Assembly (NCBI GenBank): GCA_966210515.1
Contig: CBIHLM010000029.1
Location: 1 to 50,442, forward strand
DNA length: 50,442 nt
Direction of reading: 5' to 3'
Source: Paradesertivirga sp966210515
GTDB lineage: Bacteria; Bacteroidota; Bacteroidia; Sphingobacteriales; Sphingobacteriaceae
How positions within the stretch are numbered: position 1 is the first letter of the stretch; every line of letters begins with the position of its first letter. The notes beneath the pieces were generated by a model. That model saw nothing but the letters and a program-made list of their open reading frames with translations. It was not told where the DNA came from and made no database searches. The position numbers and the translations under genes were made by a program. Shown here piece after piece: positions 24,498 through 34,040 of the stretch.

Positions 24498-25196
24498 TTA
24501 ACGGTTTAAAAAGTTTATTTCAAAGCAGGCCTGCAGGGCAGCGGTTTCTGTTCTCAGCCTGGCGCTTCCTAAAGTTACAGGAATATATCCTGAATTAAGA
24601 GCAGAATCCAGTTCAGATGGAGAAAAATCTCCCTCAGGCCCTATTAACACAATATAGTGGCCATGCAGACTTATTTTATCACTTAACGCACTTTTCTCGC
24701 TGTCGATACAATGAGCAATAAATCTTTGTGATCCCGCCTTTTGTATAAAATCTTTGAAGCGGGAAGGCTCGTTAAGCTTAGGGTGATAAGCTTTAAGCGA
24801 TTGCTTTACGGCAGAGGTTATTATTTTATTCAGACGTTCGGTTTTTACTTCCTTACGTTCAGATCTTTCGCAGATGATCGGAGTAATTTCATCAATTCCT
24901 ATTTCAGTAGCTTTTTCGAGGAACCATTCAAAGCGATCAATATTTTTTGTGGGGGCTACCGCGATATGAAGGTAATGATTACGCTTCGAAAACTCCTGCT
25001 GATGTTCCAGTACTTTTAAAAGGGTACGTTTAGGGTGGGGATTCACAATTTCTGCAACATAAAAGCCGCCCCTGCCGTCTATCAGATTTACCCGGTCGCC
25101 CTGCACAAGTCGTAATACCTTAACGCAGTGCCGGCTTTCCTCTTCGTTCAGTTCATAGCTCTCACCGGATATATCCGGAGTATAAAATAGGTGCAT
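24498..25196 (-). CDS. rsmE: 16S rRNA m3U1498 methyltransferase RsmE
   Basis: SPOUT-class methyltransferase that methylates N3 of U1498 in 16S rRNA. The N-terminal PUA-like part carries ESRHCVKVLRLVQGDRV. The trefoil-knot domain has the SAM-binding segments IVLIGPEGDFSPSEL and VTLGSARLRTETA near the C terminus. Length 232 is usual. It is 11 nt after the CNNM/CorC gene, so the two are probably co-transcribed. Confidence 0.95.
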   Translation of the reverse strand: MHLFYTPDISGESYELNEEESRHCVKVLRLVQGDRVNLIDGRGGFYVAEIVNPHPKRTLLKVLEHQQEFSKRNHYLHIAVAPTKNIDRFEWFLEKATEIGIDEITPIICERSERKEVKTERLNKIITSAVKQSLKAYHPKLNEPSRFKDFIQKAGSQRFIAHCIDSEKSALSDKISLHGHYIVLIGPEGDFSPSELDSALNSGYIPVTLGSARLRTETAALQACFEINFLNR

Positions 25197-25207
25197 AGTT
25201 CACCTGT

Positions 25208-26533
25208 TTAATGTTTATCAACAACGTCTTCCGGATTAATAACCAGTTCCATCTTTACCGATTCAACGTTTTGTTCTGACTTTTTTAAGATAGTTACATT
25301 ATAGCCGTAGAATTCTTTGCTTTCTCCCACTTCGGGGATCTTGCCAAACAGGTCGCCCACTAATCCACCCACAGTATCGTAATCTTCGTCCTCGGGCAGA
25401 TCATGAGGAAGGTATTCGTTTACATCGTAAATAGTGGCGGAAGCGTTTACTATAAATTCTCCGTCCGATACCTTATCTACAATAGGCTTCTCTTCATCAT
25501 ACTCATCCTGAATCTCCCCAACAAGCTCTTCTACAATATCTTCCAGCGTAACCATACCTGCTGTACCGCCGAATTCATCCAAAACAATAGCAATCTGAAT
25601 CCTGCGAAGTTGAAACTCCGCCATCAGGTCGTTGATCTTCTTCGTTTCCGGAATGAGATAAGGCTTTCTAATGATATCTTTCAGAACAAGCTCCTTTTTC
25701 TGGGCCAGTAACGGAAGGATGTCTTTCGCATGAATAACCCCGATAATTTTATCAATAGTTTCATCGTAGATCGGCATGCGCGAATAGCCTTCTTTTACAA
25801 GGGTGTCGATAAGTTCGGCTACCGGTGTATTTTGTTCTATTCCTGATATTTTGGTGCGTGGTACCATGATATGTTTAACCACACGCTCGTTAAAATCGAA
25901 CACGTTTTTAATCAGCTCGTGCTCGTTCAAGTTCAGGGCACCGCTTTCTTTTCCCTGTTCCAACAGGTATTGTAACTCTTCCGAAGTATGCGCAGCTTCA
26001 TGCGATCCGATTGCATTGATGCCGAACAATTTTAAAAGAGCGTTGGCGAAGCCATTGAGGAGAACGATAAACGGCCTAAATACCAGGTAAAATACATGTA
26101 AAGGGAAGGCAATAACCATCGTTACGCCTATAGGCCGCTGTATAGCTATAGATTTAGGCGCCAACTCTCCAAATACAATATGCATAATTGTAATTACCGT
26201 AAAGGCGATAATTGGTGATGCAGTACTGGCCATAGAGGCTATAGTTGCCGGATTGGCGTTAAAAAAAGTGAGGACATTAGTGATAATGTGTTCCATTACC
26301 GATTCGCCTACCCAACCTAATCCTAGGGAGGCTAAGGTAATACCCAGTTGCGTTGCGGCGAGGTAACCGTCTAAATGCTGAGTAATATGCTTGGCAGTTT
26401 TAGCCACCCGGCTCCCCGATTTGGCCTTTATCTCAATTTGAGAGGCTCTGACTTTTACAATAGCAAACTCTGCTGCTACGAAAAACCCGTTCAGGAAAAC
26501 CAGAAAAAACGTCCAAAATATCTGAAGTCCCAT
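25208..26533 (-). CDS. CNNM/CorC-type membrane protein with CBS pair (hemolysin family)
   Basis: 441 residues. An N-terminal DUF21/CNNM membrane domain of four helices (about 1-180) is followed by two CBS motifs (about 205-330, with VKHIMVPRTKI and MPIYDETIDKIIGVIHAKDI) and a CorC_HlyC domain (about 345-435). The family is annotated as hemolysin but is now seen as divalent cation export or sensing, Mg2+ in the best-studied cases. It starts 4 nt after ppa, which needs Mg2+ and may explain the pairing. Confidence 0.9.
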   Translation of the reverse strand: MGLQIFWTFFLVFLNGFFVAAEFAIVKVRASQIEIKAKSGSRVAKTAKHITQHLDGYLAATQLGITLASLGLGWVGESVMEHIITNVLTFFNANPATIASMASTASPIIAFTVITIMHIVFGELAPKSIAIQRPIGVTMVIAFPLHVFYLVFRPFIVLLNGFANALLKLFGINAIGSHEAAHTSEELQYLLEQGKESGALNLNEHELIKNVFDFNERVVKHIMVPRTKISGIEQNTPVAELIDTLVKEGYSRMPIYDETIDKIIGVIHAKDILPLLAQKKELVLKDIIRKPYLIPETKKINDLMAEFQLRRIQIAIVLDEFGGTAGMVTLEDIVEELVGEIQDEYDEEKPIVDKVSDGEFIVNASATIYDVNEYLPHDLPEDEDYDTVGGLVGDLFGKIPEVGESKEFYGYNVTILKKSEQNVESVKMELVINPEDVVDKH

Positions 26534-26537
26534 TCAG

Positions 26538-27083
26538 TTAAATTAGATTAACGAATGTGCTCTTATAAAGCTCTAAGCTTTCCTCGATCACTTTAAAGGC
26601 ATACTCTTTGCCAAGCAGGTCTTCAATAGAAACATTTTTATGCTCAAGGGCCTTGTAGTCCTGGAAAAAACGCACAATTTCTTTCATTGCATGCGGTGGA
26701 AGTTCTGTCAGGTCATCAATATAATTAACAGACATATCATTTTTCGCTACCGCGATAATTTTATCATCCTGCTCGCCATTATCAACCATGTGCATTACGC
26801 CAATAACTTTAGCTTCGATAATTGACATAGGATACACGTCAGCAGAGCATAAAACCAGGATATCCAGCGGATCATGATCGTCGCAATATGTTTGAGGAAT
26901 GAAACCGTAATTGGCAGGGTACATTACTGACGAAAACAAAATTCTGTCTAACCGTAAAAGCCCTGAATCTTTATCTATTTCATATTTTGCTTTTGATCCC
27001 TTCGGGATCTCTATGATGGCATTAACAAGATTTGGAATTTCGTCACCGGGTGAAACAGAATGCCAGGGATGGTCTTTACTCAT
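26538..27083 (-). CDS. ppa: Soluble inorganic pyrophosphatase (family I)
   Basis: Hydrolyses pyrophosphate to phosphate with Mg2+, driving biosynthesis forward. The family I signature is DDHDPLDILV and the usual active-site tyrosine/lysine pieces are in DRILFSSVMYPANYGFIPQT. Length 181 is normal. It heads a likely operon ppa-CNNM-rsmE and perhaps DUF4159-carrier. DedA lies 44 nt upstream on the same strand. Confidence 0.97.
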   Translation of the reverse strand: MSKDHPWHSVSPGDEIPNLVNAIIEIPKGSKAKYEIDKDSGLLRLDRILFSSVMYPANYGFIPQTYCDDHDPLDILVLCSADVYPMSIIEAKVIGVMHMVDNGEQDDKIIAVAKNDMSVNYIDDLTELPPHAMKEIVRFFQDYKALEHKNVSIEDLLGKEYAFKVIEESLELYKSTFVNLI

Positions 27084-27127
27084 ATGTGGTTGTATATTTT
27101 CGTTAAACTAAACTATCGATATTTTGT

Positions 27128-27754
27128 TTAAGGTAATTTCCTTTTTAAATAGGTCCATATCAGGGGGATTGCTGTAACCGCAATAAATCCCATAATGATA
27201 TAGAAAAGATATTGATTTACTTCATCTGCGAACTTAATTCCCAGAAAATACCCCAGAAGTGTGAGAGAAGAGATCCAGAGAAAAGCGCCCGACACGTTAT
27301 AAAGCGCAAACCTTCGGTAATCCAAACCTATCATTCCCGCAATAATGGGGGCAAAGGTCCTAACTATAGGGATAAATCGTCCCATGATTAAAGCAAATGC
27401 TCCTTGTCTATTGTAATACGTCTCAGCGGCTTTTAAGTACTGCTGTTTAAAAAAAAATGAATCTTTGCGTTTGTACAAAGCCGGGCCCGTTTTCTTTCCA
27501 AACCAATAACCTATAAAATTCCCGGCGATGGCAGCAACTATCAACCCGATTATTAATACATGAATGCCTACATCCAGTTTATTGGTGGCCACAAACATGC
27601 CGGCCAGAAACAGTAAATAATCACCTGGGAGAAAGAATCCGAAAAAAAGTCCGGTTTCAGCAAAAACCACAAAAAGGAGGACGTAAAATCCACCTTCTCT
27701 CAGTAAAGTCTCCGGATTTATTAAATGTTGAATTGAATCCCAGATTTCGTACAT
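27128..27754 (-). CDS. DedA-family membrane protein
   Basis: 208 residues with five or six hydrophobic segments. Conserved DedA/VTT features are the FGFFLPGDYLLFLAG entry, the GRFIPIVRTFAPIIAGM re-entrant motif near 146-162 and the YRRFALYNVSGAFLW stretch. DedA proteins act as phospholipid scramblases or undecaprenyl-phosphate transporters and support membrane homeostasis. It lies between the end of the nuo operon and ppa, separated from nuoN by an A/T-rich palindrome. Confidence 0.92.
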   Translation of the reverse strand: MYEIWDSIQHLINPETLLREGGFYVLLFVVFAETGLFFGFFLPGDYLLFLAGMFVATNKLDVGIHVLIIGLIVAAIAGNFIGYWFGKKTGPALYKRKDSFFFKQQYLKAAETYYNRQGAFALIMGRFIPIVRTFAPIIAGMIGLDYRRFALYNVSGAFLWISSLTLLGYFLGIKFADEVNQYLFYIIMGFIAVTAIPLIWTYLKRKLP

Positions 27755-27776
27755 ATTTGAATACCCGTAAATCTAC

Positions 27777-27810
27777 GATTATTAAAATAATTTTTAATTT
27801 TTTAATAATC
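27777..27810 (-). terminator. A/T-rich inverted repeat at the end of the nuo operon
   Basis: GATTATTAAAA (27777-27787) and TTTTAATAATC (27800-27810) form an 11-bp perfect stem with a 12-nt A/T loop. It overlaps the nuoN stop codon. No clear T-run follows on the minus strand, so it is a weak terminator candidate. An A/T-rich palindrome could also mark RNA processing. Confidence 0.4.
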
Positions 27811-29188
27811 AGATAAGATCGGAAATAAAACCGGGATAGATTCCTAATATCAACGTAGCAAGAGTAGAGATAATTAATACCAGTTTAAACGACACAGGGA
27901 TCAATAATTCGTTTCGTTCTGCATCTCTGAAATACATAGCTATAACCACGCGGAAGTAATAGAAGATACCCACTATGGCATTTAGAACTGCAAATACGGC
28001 AAGATAGGTGTGATACTGAGACAGTGCTCCGGCAAACATCATAAATTTACCAATGAAGCCTGCTGTTAGAGGAATTCCCGCAAGCGAAAGCATAGCCACC
28101 GTTAAAGTGATGGCTAGCAAAGGATTCTTCTTGGCCAGTCCGTTAAAACTATCGAAGCTATCGCTGCCGACTTGTCTTTGCACAACCATAAGGGCTGCAA
28201 ATGCTATAATCGAAGCAATGGTATACGCTGCGGCATATACGAAAATGGCATTACCAGACGAGCTGCTTAACGCGATAAGTGCAAAAAGCATATAACCTAC
28301 ATGAGAGATACTTGAAAAAGCAAGCATTCTTTTAAAGTGCTGCTGATACACTGCTGTTACGTTTCCGATGAGCAGAGATAATGAGGCAAGCACAACCAGA
28401 ACCGGGGTCCAGAACTCCTGCAAAGGCGACAGACTCATATAGAAAAGACGCAGGAAAGCTGCAAATACCGCAGTTTTCACTACCGTACTCATAAATGCTG
28501 TTATAAGGGTTGGAGCGCCCTCATATACATCAGGTGTCCAGAAATGAAAAGGTGCAGATCCCGCTTTAAAGCCTAGACCAATAATCATCAACAAAATCCC
28601 TGCGTAAAATATCGGAGATATCTCGCTGCCGTTGGCATAATTCCTTATCTCCGCCAGATCAAAAGAACCCGAAGCTCCGTATAGCAGAGTAATGCCAAAC
28701 AGTAGGAAGCCTGTCGAAAAAGCTCCCATAAGGAAGTATTTTAACGCAGCTTCATTTGATGCATAGTCACGCTTTTTAATCCCCGTAAGGATGTATAAAC
28801 TTACAGACATGATCTCTATGCCGATGAACAGCATGGATAAATTGTGATAAGAGGATATGATGATAATACCAACGAGCGAAAAAAGAATGATGGTATAATA
28901 CTCTGCCACGTTCGTGCTGATGCGCTCAAAATAATCTTTCGAAAGCATCAGTATTAAAATGGTAGACAAAATAGCGATGGAAGAGAAAGCCACAGCAAAA
29001 TTATTGAACAGCAGCATCCCGCTAAAGATGGTACGGGCATTATTTGCCCAGTCCCAGTGGTTAAGGCTTAGTCCGAATGCTACTACCAGACCAACGATAG
29101 ACACAGGTAATAATGCCTTGCCTGCTTTAAAAAGTCCGAGGTATAGAACCAGTATAGCTAAAAGAGATATCGTTATTATTACGTCCAT
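27809..29188 (-). CDS. nuoN: NADH-quinone oxidoreductase subunit N
   Basis: Antiporter-like proton-pumping subunit of the Complex I membrane arm. 459 residues with about 14 helices. The conserved core helix with the key Lys is in KAGSAPFHFWTPDVYEGAPT, and an early helix carries the functional Glu (IGIEIMSVSLYIL). It is the last gene of nuoA-N, 17 nt after nuoM. The order nuoL-nuoM-nuoN is the standard one. Confidence 0.97.
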   Translation of the reverse strand: MDVIITISLLAILVLYLGLFKAGKALLPVSIVGLVVAFGLSLNHWDWANNARTIFSGMLLFNNFAVAFSSIAILSTILILMLSKDYFERISTNVAEYYTIILFSLVGIIIISSYHNLSMLFIGIEIMSVSLYILTGIKKRDYASNEAALKYFLMGAFSTGFLLFGITLLYGASGSFDLAEIRNYANGSEISPIFYAGILLMIIGLGFKAGSAPFHFWTPDVYEGAPTLITAFMSTVVKTAVFAAFLRLFYMSLSPLQEFWTPVLVVLASLSLLIGNVTAVYQQHFKRMLAFSSISHVGYMLFALIALSSSSGNAIFVYAAAYTIASIIAFAALMVVQRQVGSDSFDSFNGLAKKNPLLAITLTVAMLSLAGIPLTAGFIGKFMMFAGALSQYHTYLAVFAVLNAIVGIFYYFRVVIAMYFRDAERNELLIPVSFKLVLIISTLATLILGIYPGFISDLI

Positions 29189-29205
29189 GTTGTCTCTATC
29201 ACTTT

Positions 29206-30687
29206 CTAATGTATGTATGGATTTATTCCCGCAATGCGATTATTCACAAATTCAATCAATGCTTTAGATGAGGCATTCGAAATGTCTAATAAAGGCTGAG
29301 GATAAACACCAATGAAAATCACTAAAGCGCCAACTATAAACAATACCACTTTTTCCGAGCCGGCAATTTCCGGGAAATTAAGCGTACTGTCATTGGTTTC
29401 GCCCAGCATAACACGCTGATACATTCTAAGCATATATACGGCGCTGAATATTATGGTAAGGCCTGAAATTCCTGCGGCCCAGATATTGTATTTATAAACC
29501 CCGAACAGAAGCAAAAACTCACCGATAAATCCGTTGGTAAGCGGCAATGCTACCGTTCCAAGCAACACGATCAGGAAGGCGATGGCAAACTGTGGTGCGA
29601 CTTTGGCTATCCCGCCCATACTGCTGATTTCCCGTGTATTTAATCTTCTGCTGATGATATCTAAAACAAAGAATAATCCGAACACATTAATACCGTGACT
29701 AATCATTTGGATCATGGCACCTTGTAATCCCTGAATATTCCAGGCAAAAATACCCGCAGAGATTAGCCCGACGTGAGAGATTGACGAATAAGCGACAAGT
29801 CGCTTGGCATCCTTTTGTGTGAAAGCTATTATTGCGGCGTACACAACTCCTATAATCGATAATATTAATGCTGTTTGGCCCCATTCATCAAAGCCCAGTG
29901 GCGCTATTGGAATTAACCAGCGTATAACACCATAGATACCCATCTTAAGCATAATACCTGATAAAAGCATCGTTCCGGCAGTTGGAGCCTCGGTATAGGT
30001 ATCAGGTTGCCATGTGTGGAAAGGAAATATCGGCATCTTGATAGCAAAGGCAAGAAAGAATGCCCAGAATATCCAGCCTTGTGTAGCGGCATCCAGGTTC
30101 AGGTTATAAAATGAATCAAGACTGAAGCTTTTGTAGGGAGTATTAACGTACATAAAAATAATGCCTAATAGCATTATCAAACTCCCGCCAATAGTGTAAA
30201 TGAAAAACTTAAGGTTAACCTTAATCCTGTTCTCACCGCCCCAGATGGCGCAAATGAAGTAAATAGGTATCAATGCTGCTTCCCATCCAATATAAAAAAG
30301 GAATGCGTCCAATGCGGTAAACACAAGCAGTAAACCGCTTTGCATAAACAAGATCAATCCGTAAAATGCACCGGTACTTTTATAATGGTGCTTAAAGCTC
30401 GAAAGAATGATAAGCGGGATCAAGCCATTGGTTAACAACACCATCATCATGCTTATTCCATCAATACCGGCTCTGAAACGAATACCGTAAGTGCTCAGCC
30501 ACGGATAATCAACACCGAACTGGAATCTTGAAGAATATTGATTGAAGTTAATAAGGAGATAAACTGTCAGACCTAATGATAACAACGACCAGATTAATGC
30601 CAGGGTTTTTGCCTGTTGTGATTTACCAAGCAACGATGTAAATATTGCACCGAGGATGGGTAAAAATATAAGCAGTAAAATTTCCAT
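29206..30687 (-). CDS. nuoM: NADH-quinone oxidoreductase subunit M
   Basis: Antiporter-like Complex I subunit, 493 residues. IYFICAIWGGENRI and KMPIFPFHTWQPDTYTEAPTAG are the typical NuoM motifs. The second carries the conserved Lys of the proton channel, and the Glu in IGWEAALIPIYF sits at the subunit interface. It starts 22 nt after nuoL and is followed by nuoN. Confidence 0.97.
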   Translation of the reverse strand: MEILLLIFLPILGAIFTSLLGKSQQAKTLALIWSLLSLGLTVYLLINFNQYSSRFQFGVDYPWLSTYGIRFRAGIDGISMMMVLLTNGLIPLIILSSFKHHYKSTGAFYGLILFMQSGLLLVFTALDAFLFYIGWEAALIPIYFICAIWGGENRIKVNLKFFIYTIGGSLIMLLGIIFMYVNTPYKSFSLDSFYNLNLDAATQGWIFWAFFLAFAIKMPIFPFHTWQPDTYTEAPTAGTMLLSGIMLKMGIYGVIRWLIPIAPLGFDEWGQTALILSIIGVVYAAIIAFTQKDAKRLVAYSSISHVGLISAGIFAWNIQGLQGAMIQMISHGINVFGLFFVLDIISRRLNTREISSMGGIAKVAPQFAIAFLIVLLGTVALPLTNGFIGEFLLLFGVYKYNIWAAGISGLTIIFSAVYMLRMYQRVMLGETNDSTLNFPEIAGSEKVVLFIVGALVIFIGVYPQPLLDISNASSKALIEFVNNRIAGINPYIH

Positions 30688-30709
30688 CTATATGTTCTTA
30701 TCCCTCTTA

Positions 30710-32617
30710 TTATATGTTATAGAATCCGTACAGAAGCAAGCCGATAATGCCTGCAACCATCATAAAAATATAAAAACCAATATTCCCTGATTGTAATAGG
30801 CGCAGCCCATTTGAAGCTTCAGTAGTCCCTCTGCCCATTCCGTTCACCAGACCATCAATACCTGCTTTATCTACAACCTTGAAGAAAAATCCCGACAGGG
30901 CATTCAAAGGTTTTGTGATGATTGCATTATAAATTTCGTCGATGTAATACTTATTATACGACAAACGAGCTAGCATACCTCTTTCAGAAGTATCTGCCAT
31001 CGGTACATGGTTGTTCTTAGAATATTTAACAAAAGCTATATAAGCAGCAATTAAAGCCCCGGCCACCGAAACACCCATCAGGATATATTCTGTAGTGTGG
31101 TCAAGCTTTAAATGTCCCAGCCTTACATTTGATTCGAAAAATACCGGACTCAGGAAATTTGACAACCAGTGATTGCCGCCCAGAACTTCCGGCACACCTA
31201 AAAATCCTCCTAAAGCTGAAAGCACTGCAAGAACAATCAGAGGGATAGTCATAGTTCGCGGAGACTCATGTAAATGATGCTCTTGTTCTTGTGTTCCTCT
31301 AAACTTATTATCAAAGGTCAGAAACAGCATTCTGAACATGTAGAATGAGGTAAATAGAGCACCGATTACGCCCAATACCCATAAAATCTTATTATGTTCA
31401 TAAGCATGCGCCAGAATCTCATCTTTTGAAAAGAAACCAGAGAAAGGCGGTATTCCTGCTATCGCTATAGTACCCACCAGCATCGTGATAAAGGTGATAG
31501 GAAGTTTCTTTTTCAACCCTCCCATAGATCTCATATCCTGCTCATTGCTTACCGCATGAATCACCGAACCGGCGCCAAGGAATAACAATGCTTTAAAGAA
31601 GGCATGTGTAAGTACATGGAAAAAAGCCCCGGTATAAGCGCCAACGCCTAAACCAAGAAACATATATCCCAACTGCGAAACCGTTGAATAGGCCAGTACT
31701 TTTTTAATATCCGTTTGGGTGATAGCAATGGTAGCTGCTAAAAGCGCCGTCGCGATACCGATACTTGCTATAACCGTAAGAGTTGTTGGAGAGAGTGTAA
31801 ATAAGATATTCGAACGGGCAATCATGTAGATACCGGCAGTAACCATTGTCGCGGCATGTATTAGGGCCGAGACAGGGGTCGGACCAGCCATTGCATCAGG
31901 TAACCATGTAAACAGAGGGATCTGTGCGGACTTTCCGATTGCACCTACAAACAGTAGCAAGGTAATCAGCGTAAGCATACTGTTATTCGGTGCCAGGTTT
32001 GCCGCCGCCGGAAATACTCTTGAAAACTCGAGACTTCCAAATGTGCTGAAAATCAAAAACACACCGATTAAGAACCCTAAATCGCCGATACGGTTCATTA
32101 CGAAGGCTTTTTTAGCGGCACTTGCGTAAGATGAGTTAGTAAACCAGAATCCGATGAGCAGATAAGAACACAATCCAACACCTTCCCACCCGATAAACAT
32201 GATCACATAATTGGATCCTAATACCAGCAAAAGCATGAAGAATACAAAAAGGTTCAGATAGGAAAAGAACTTCCCAAAACCTGCGTCATGATGCATATAG
32301 CCAACAGAGTACACATGTATCAGGAAACCGATACCTGTAACGATAAGCAGCATTAAAGAACTTAAAGGATCTACCTGGAAAGAGAAAGGAACTAAAAGAT
32401 TTCCTGCATGTATCCAGTCAAAAAGCGGAACTACGAAAGTTTTGGCGGCGACGCTCTGTAATTCTACAAAAATGGCGATACTCACAGCGAATGAAAGGAA
32501 TACAGTAAGACTGCCAATCACTCCCGACACCACCTTAGGAAAACTATTTCTGCCCAAGCCTAATATAAGGAAGCCTATTAATGGAAATAAAGGAACGAGC
32601 CAAACTAAATTTATCAT
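30710..32617 (-). CDS. nuoL: NADH-quinone oxidoreductase subunit L
   Basis: The largest membrane-arm subunit, 635 residues, with about 15-16 helices and the long lateral helix predicted at the C-terminal part. FIGWEGVGLCSYLLIGFW and KSAQIPLFTWLPDAMAGPTP are NuoL signatures, and the conserved HAATMVTAGIYM follows. Start ATG at 32617, 32 nt after nuoK. A small inverted repeat AACG/CGTT (32619-32633) lies right before the start. Confidence 0.97.
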   Translation of the reverse strand: MINLVWLVPLFPLIGFLILGLGRNSFPKVVSGVIGSLTVFLSFAVSIAIFVELQSVAAKTFVVPLFDWIHAGNLLVPFSFQVDPLSSLMLLIVTGIGFLIHVYSVGYMHHDAGFGKFFSYLNLFVFFMLLLVLGSNYVIMFIGWEGVGLCSYLLIGFWFTNSSYASAAKKAFVMNRIGDLGFLIGVFLIFSTFGSLEFSRVFPAAANLAPNNSMLTLITLLLFVGAIGKSAQIPLFTWLPDAMAGPTPVSALIHAATMVTAGIYMIARSNILFTLSPTTLTVIASIGIATALLAATIAITQTDIKKVLAYSTVSQLGYMFLGLGVGAYTGAFFHVLTHAFFKALLFLGAGSVIHAVSNEQDMRSMGGLKKKLPITFITMLVGTIAIAGIPPFSGFFSKDEILAHAYEHNKILWVLGVIGALFTSFYMFRMLFLTFDNKFRGTQEQEHHLHESPRTMTIPLIVLAVLSALGGFLGVPEVLGGNHWLSNFLSPVFFESNVRLGHLKLDHTTEYILMGVSVAGALIAAYIAFVKYSKNNHVPMADTSERGMLARLSYNKYYIDEIYNAIITKPLNALSGFFFKVVDKAGIDGLVNGMGRGTTEASNGLRLLQSGNIGFYIFMMVAGIIGLLLYGFYNI

Positions 32618-32649
32618 GAACGTTTTCGACGTTTAATTCTCAAAAAATA

Positions 32650-32979
32650 TTACCACTTCAACCTGTTCAACACGTTAATGTCGGTCGAACTGGTATTTCT
32701 ATATATCATAACAATAATGGCCAGTCCCACCGCTACTTCCGCTGCAGCCAAAGCCATAACAAAGAACACAAATACCTGTCCTGATGCATCTCCTCTGTAG
32801 GCCGAAAAAGCCGCCAGCAAAAGATTTACAGCATTCAGCATTAGCTCAACAGACATAAAGATCACAATTGCATTGCGACGGATTAAAACTCCGATAACGC
32901 CTATACAAAAAATAATTGAGCAAAATAAGATATAGTGATTAAGCGGGACGCCCTGGATTGAATTTGTAATTGATTCCAT
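32650..32979 (-). CDS. nuoK: NADH-quinone oxidoreductase subunit K
   Basis: 109-residue membrane subunit with three helices. The functional glutamates are Glu45 in IFMSVELMLNAVNLL and the Glu in ALAAAEVAVGLAI, both required for proton pumping in well-studied Complex I. Its ATG shares one base with the nuoJ stop (TAATG). Confidence 0.97.
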   Translation of the reverse strand: MESITNSIQGVPLNHYILFCSIIFCIGVIGVLIRRNAIVIFMSVELMLNAVNLLLAAFSAYRGDASGQVFVFFVMALAAAEVAVGLAIIVMIYRNTSSTDINVLNRLKW

Positions 32980-33476
32980 TATACGTTCTTAGGGTCCTTT
33001 TTAGCGAGTAAAACAGCTCCAACCATTGCTGACAATAATAAAATAGAGGATATTTCAAAAGGAAGAAGGAATTCTTTGAAGAGTACTTTTCCCAGATTTT
33101 CTACCAGTCCGATTCCCGGATTCTTAAGAACAACCGGATCCGAATCGCCTAAAGCTTTAACAGACGCTACCAGAGTAACCAGTAAACACATTCCTGCTAC
33201 CGCCCCGGCTACTTTTATCAAAGTCGATTTCATTGGCTCCGAGTCCTCATTAAGATTCAGAAGCATCAGAACGAAAAGAAAAAGCACCATAATGGCACCC
33301 ATATAGACAATAAAGTTCACTATCGCCAAAAATTGCGCGTTCAGTAAAATATAATGAATAGTAAAGGTGAAAAAAGTGACGATTAAATACAGTACGCTAT
33401 AAACCGGGTTCTTAGAAAAGATAACCAGTAACGAAAAGAAGATAGATAAAAAAGCAATTAAATAGAATAAATTCAT
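32979..33476 (-). CDS. nuoJ: NADH-quinone oxidoreductase subunit J
   Basis: 165 residues with about five helices. The conserved third helix with its pi-bulge type Gly-Tyr region is in VNFIVYMGAIMVLFLFVLMLLN. It is followed by one-base overlap with nuoK. A 66-nt gap separates it from nuoI and holds a long perfect-like hairpin (33493-33532). Confidence 0.96.
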   Translation of the reverse strand: MNLFYLIAFLSIFFSLLVIFSKNPVYSVLYLIVTFFTFTIHYILLNAQFLAIVNFIVYMGAIMVLFLFVLMLLNLNEDSEPMKSTLIKVAGAVAGMCLLVTLVASVKALGDSDPVVLKNPGIGLVENLGKVLFKEFLLPFEISSILLLSAMVGAVLLAKKDPKNV

Positions 33477-33492
33477 TAATTGTATGTTTGTT

Positions 33493-33532
33493 CTTTGCCA
33501 TCTTCTCCGTTATGCGGAAAAGATGGGCAAAG
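33493..33532 (-). repeat. 40-nt near-perfect hairpin between nuoI and nuoJ
   Basis: CTTTGCCATCTT at 33493-33504 pairs with AAGATGGGCAAAG at 33520-33532 with a single bulged G, and TCCG/CGGA pair inside around a 5-nt loop. The stem ends 17 nt before the nuoJ ATG. No T-run follows, so it is not a standard terminator. It could be an mRNA processing or stabilising hairpin that sets levels of the distal nuo genes. Confidence 0.7.
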
Positions 33533-33542
33533 GTATAACTTT

Positions 33543-34040
33543 TTACGATTTCAAGGGAGATTCAACCAGTTTATCTTTACCGAAAATAAAATCCTTTCTC
33601 AGGTAATCGGCCTCCAGAAACGGCCCGTCTAAATAAATTGCCTCCTTCGGACAAGCTTCCTCGCATAGCCCGCAGAAAATGCAGCGAAGCATATTCACTT
33701 CGTAAACCGCTGCATACTTTTCTTCACGATACAACTGCTCTTCGCCTTTTTTGCGCTCACCGGCAATCATCGTGATCGCTTCAGCCGGACAGGCCAGCGC
33801 ACACAATCCGCACGCAGTACAACGTTCGCGGCCCTCTTCATCTCGTTTTAAAGAGTGCAAGCCACGCCAGTTCTCAGACATTGGTCTTTCCTGTTCAGGA
33901 TAGAAGATTGTCTCTTTCTTTAAAAACATATGACGAAAAGTAATCGCAAGCCCCCTGATAATTGCCGGAAGATATAATCTCTCCGCAAAAGTCATTGGCT
34001 TTTGTTCAATTACTTTTTTTCTGTTAGTTAATGATTCCAT
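33543..34040 (-). CDS. nuoI: NADH-quinone oxidoreductase subunit I
   Basis: Peripheral-arm ferredoxin-like subunit with clusters N6a and N6b. Two 4Fe-4S motifs are CTACGLCALACPAEA and CIFCGLCEEACPKEA. The start is set at the ATG at 34038-34040 (MESLTNRKK), giving 165 residues. A TTG at 34067 would add nine residues with no family support. It lies downstream of a 251-nt gap after nuoH that contains the heptamer array. Confidence 0.96.
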   Translation of the reverse strand: MESLTNRKKVIEQKPMTFAERLYLPAIIRGLAITFRHMFLKKETIFYPEQERPMSENWRGLHSLKRDEEGRERCTACGLCALACPAEAITMIAGERKKGEEQLYREEKYAAVYEVNMLRCIFCGLCEEACPKEAIYLDGPFLEADYLRKDFIFGKDKLVESPLKS

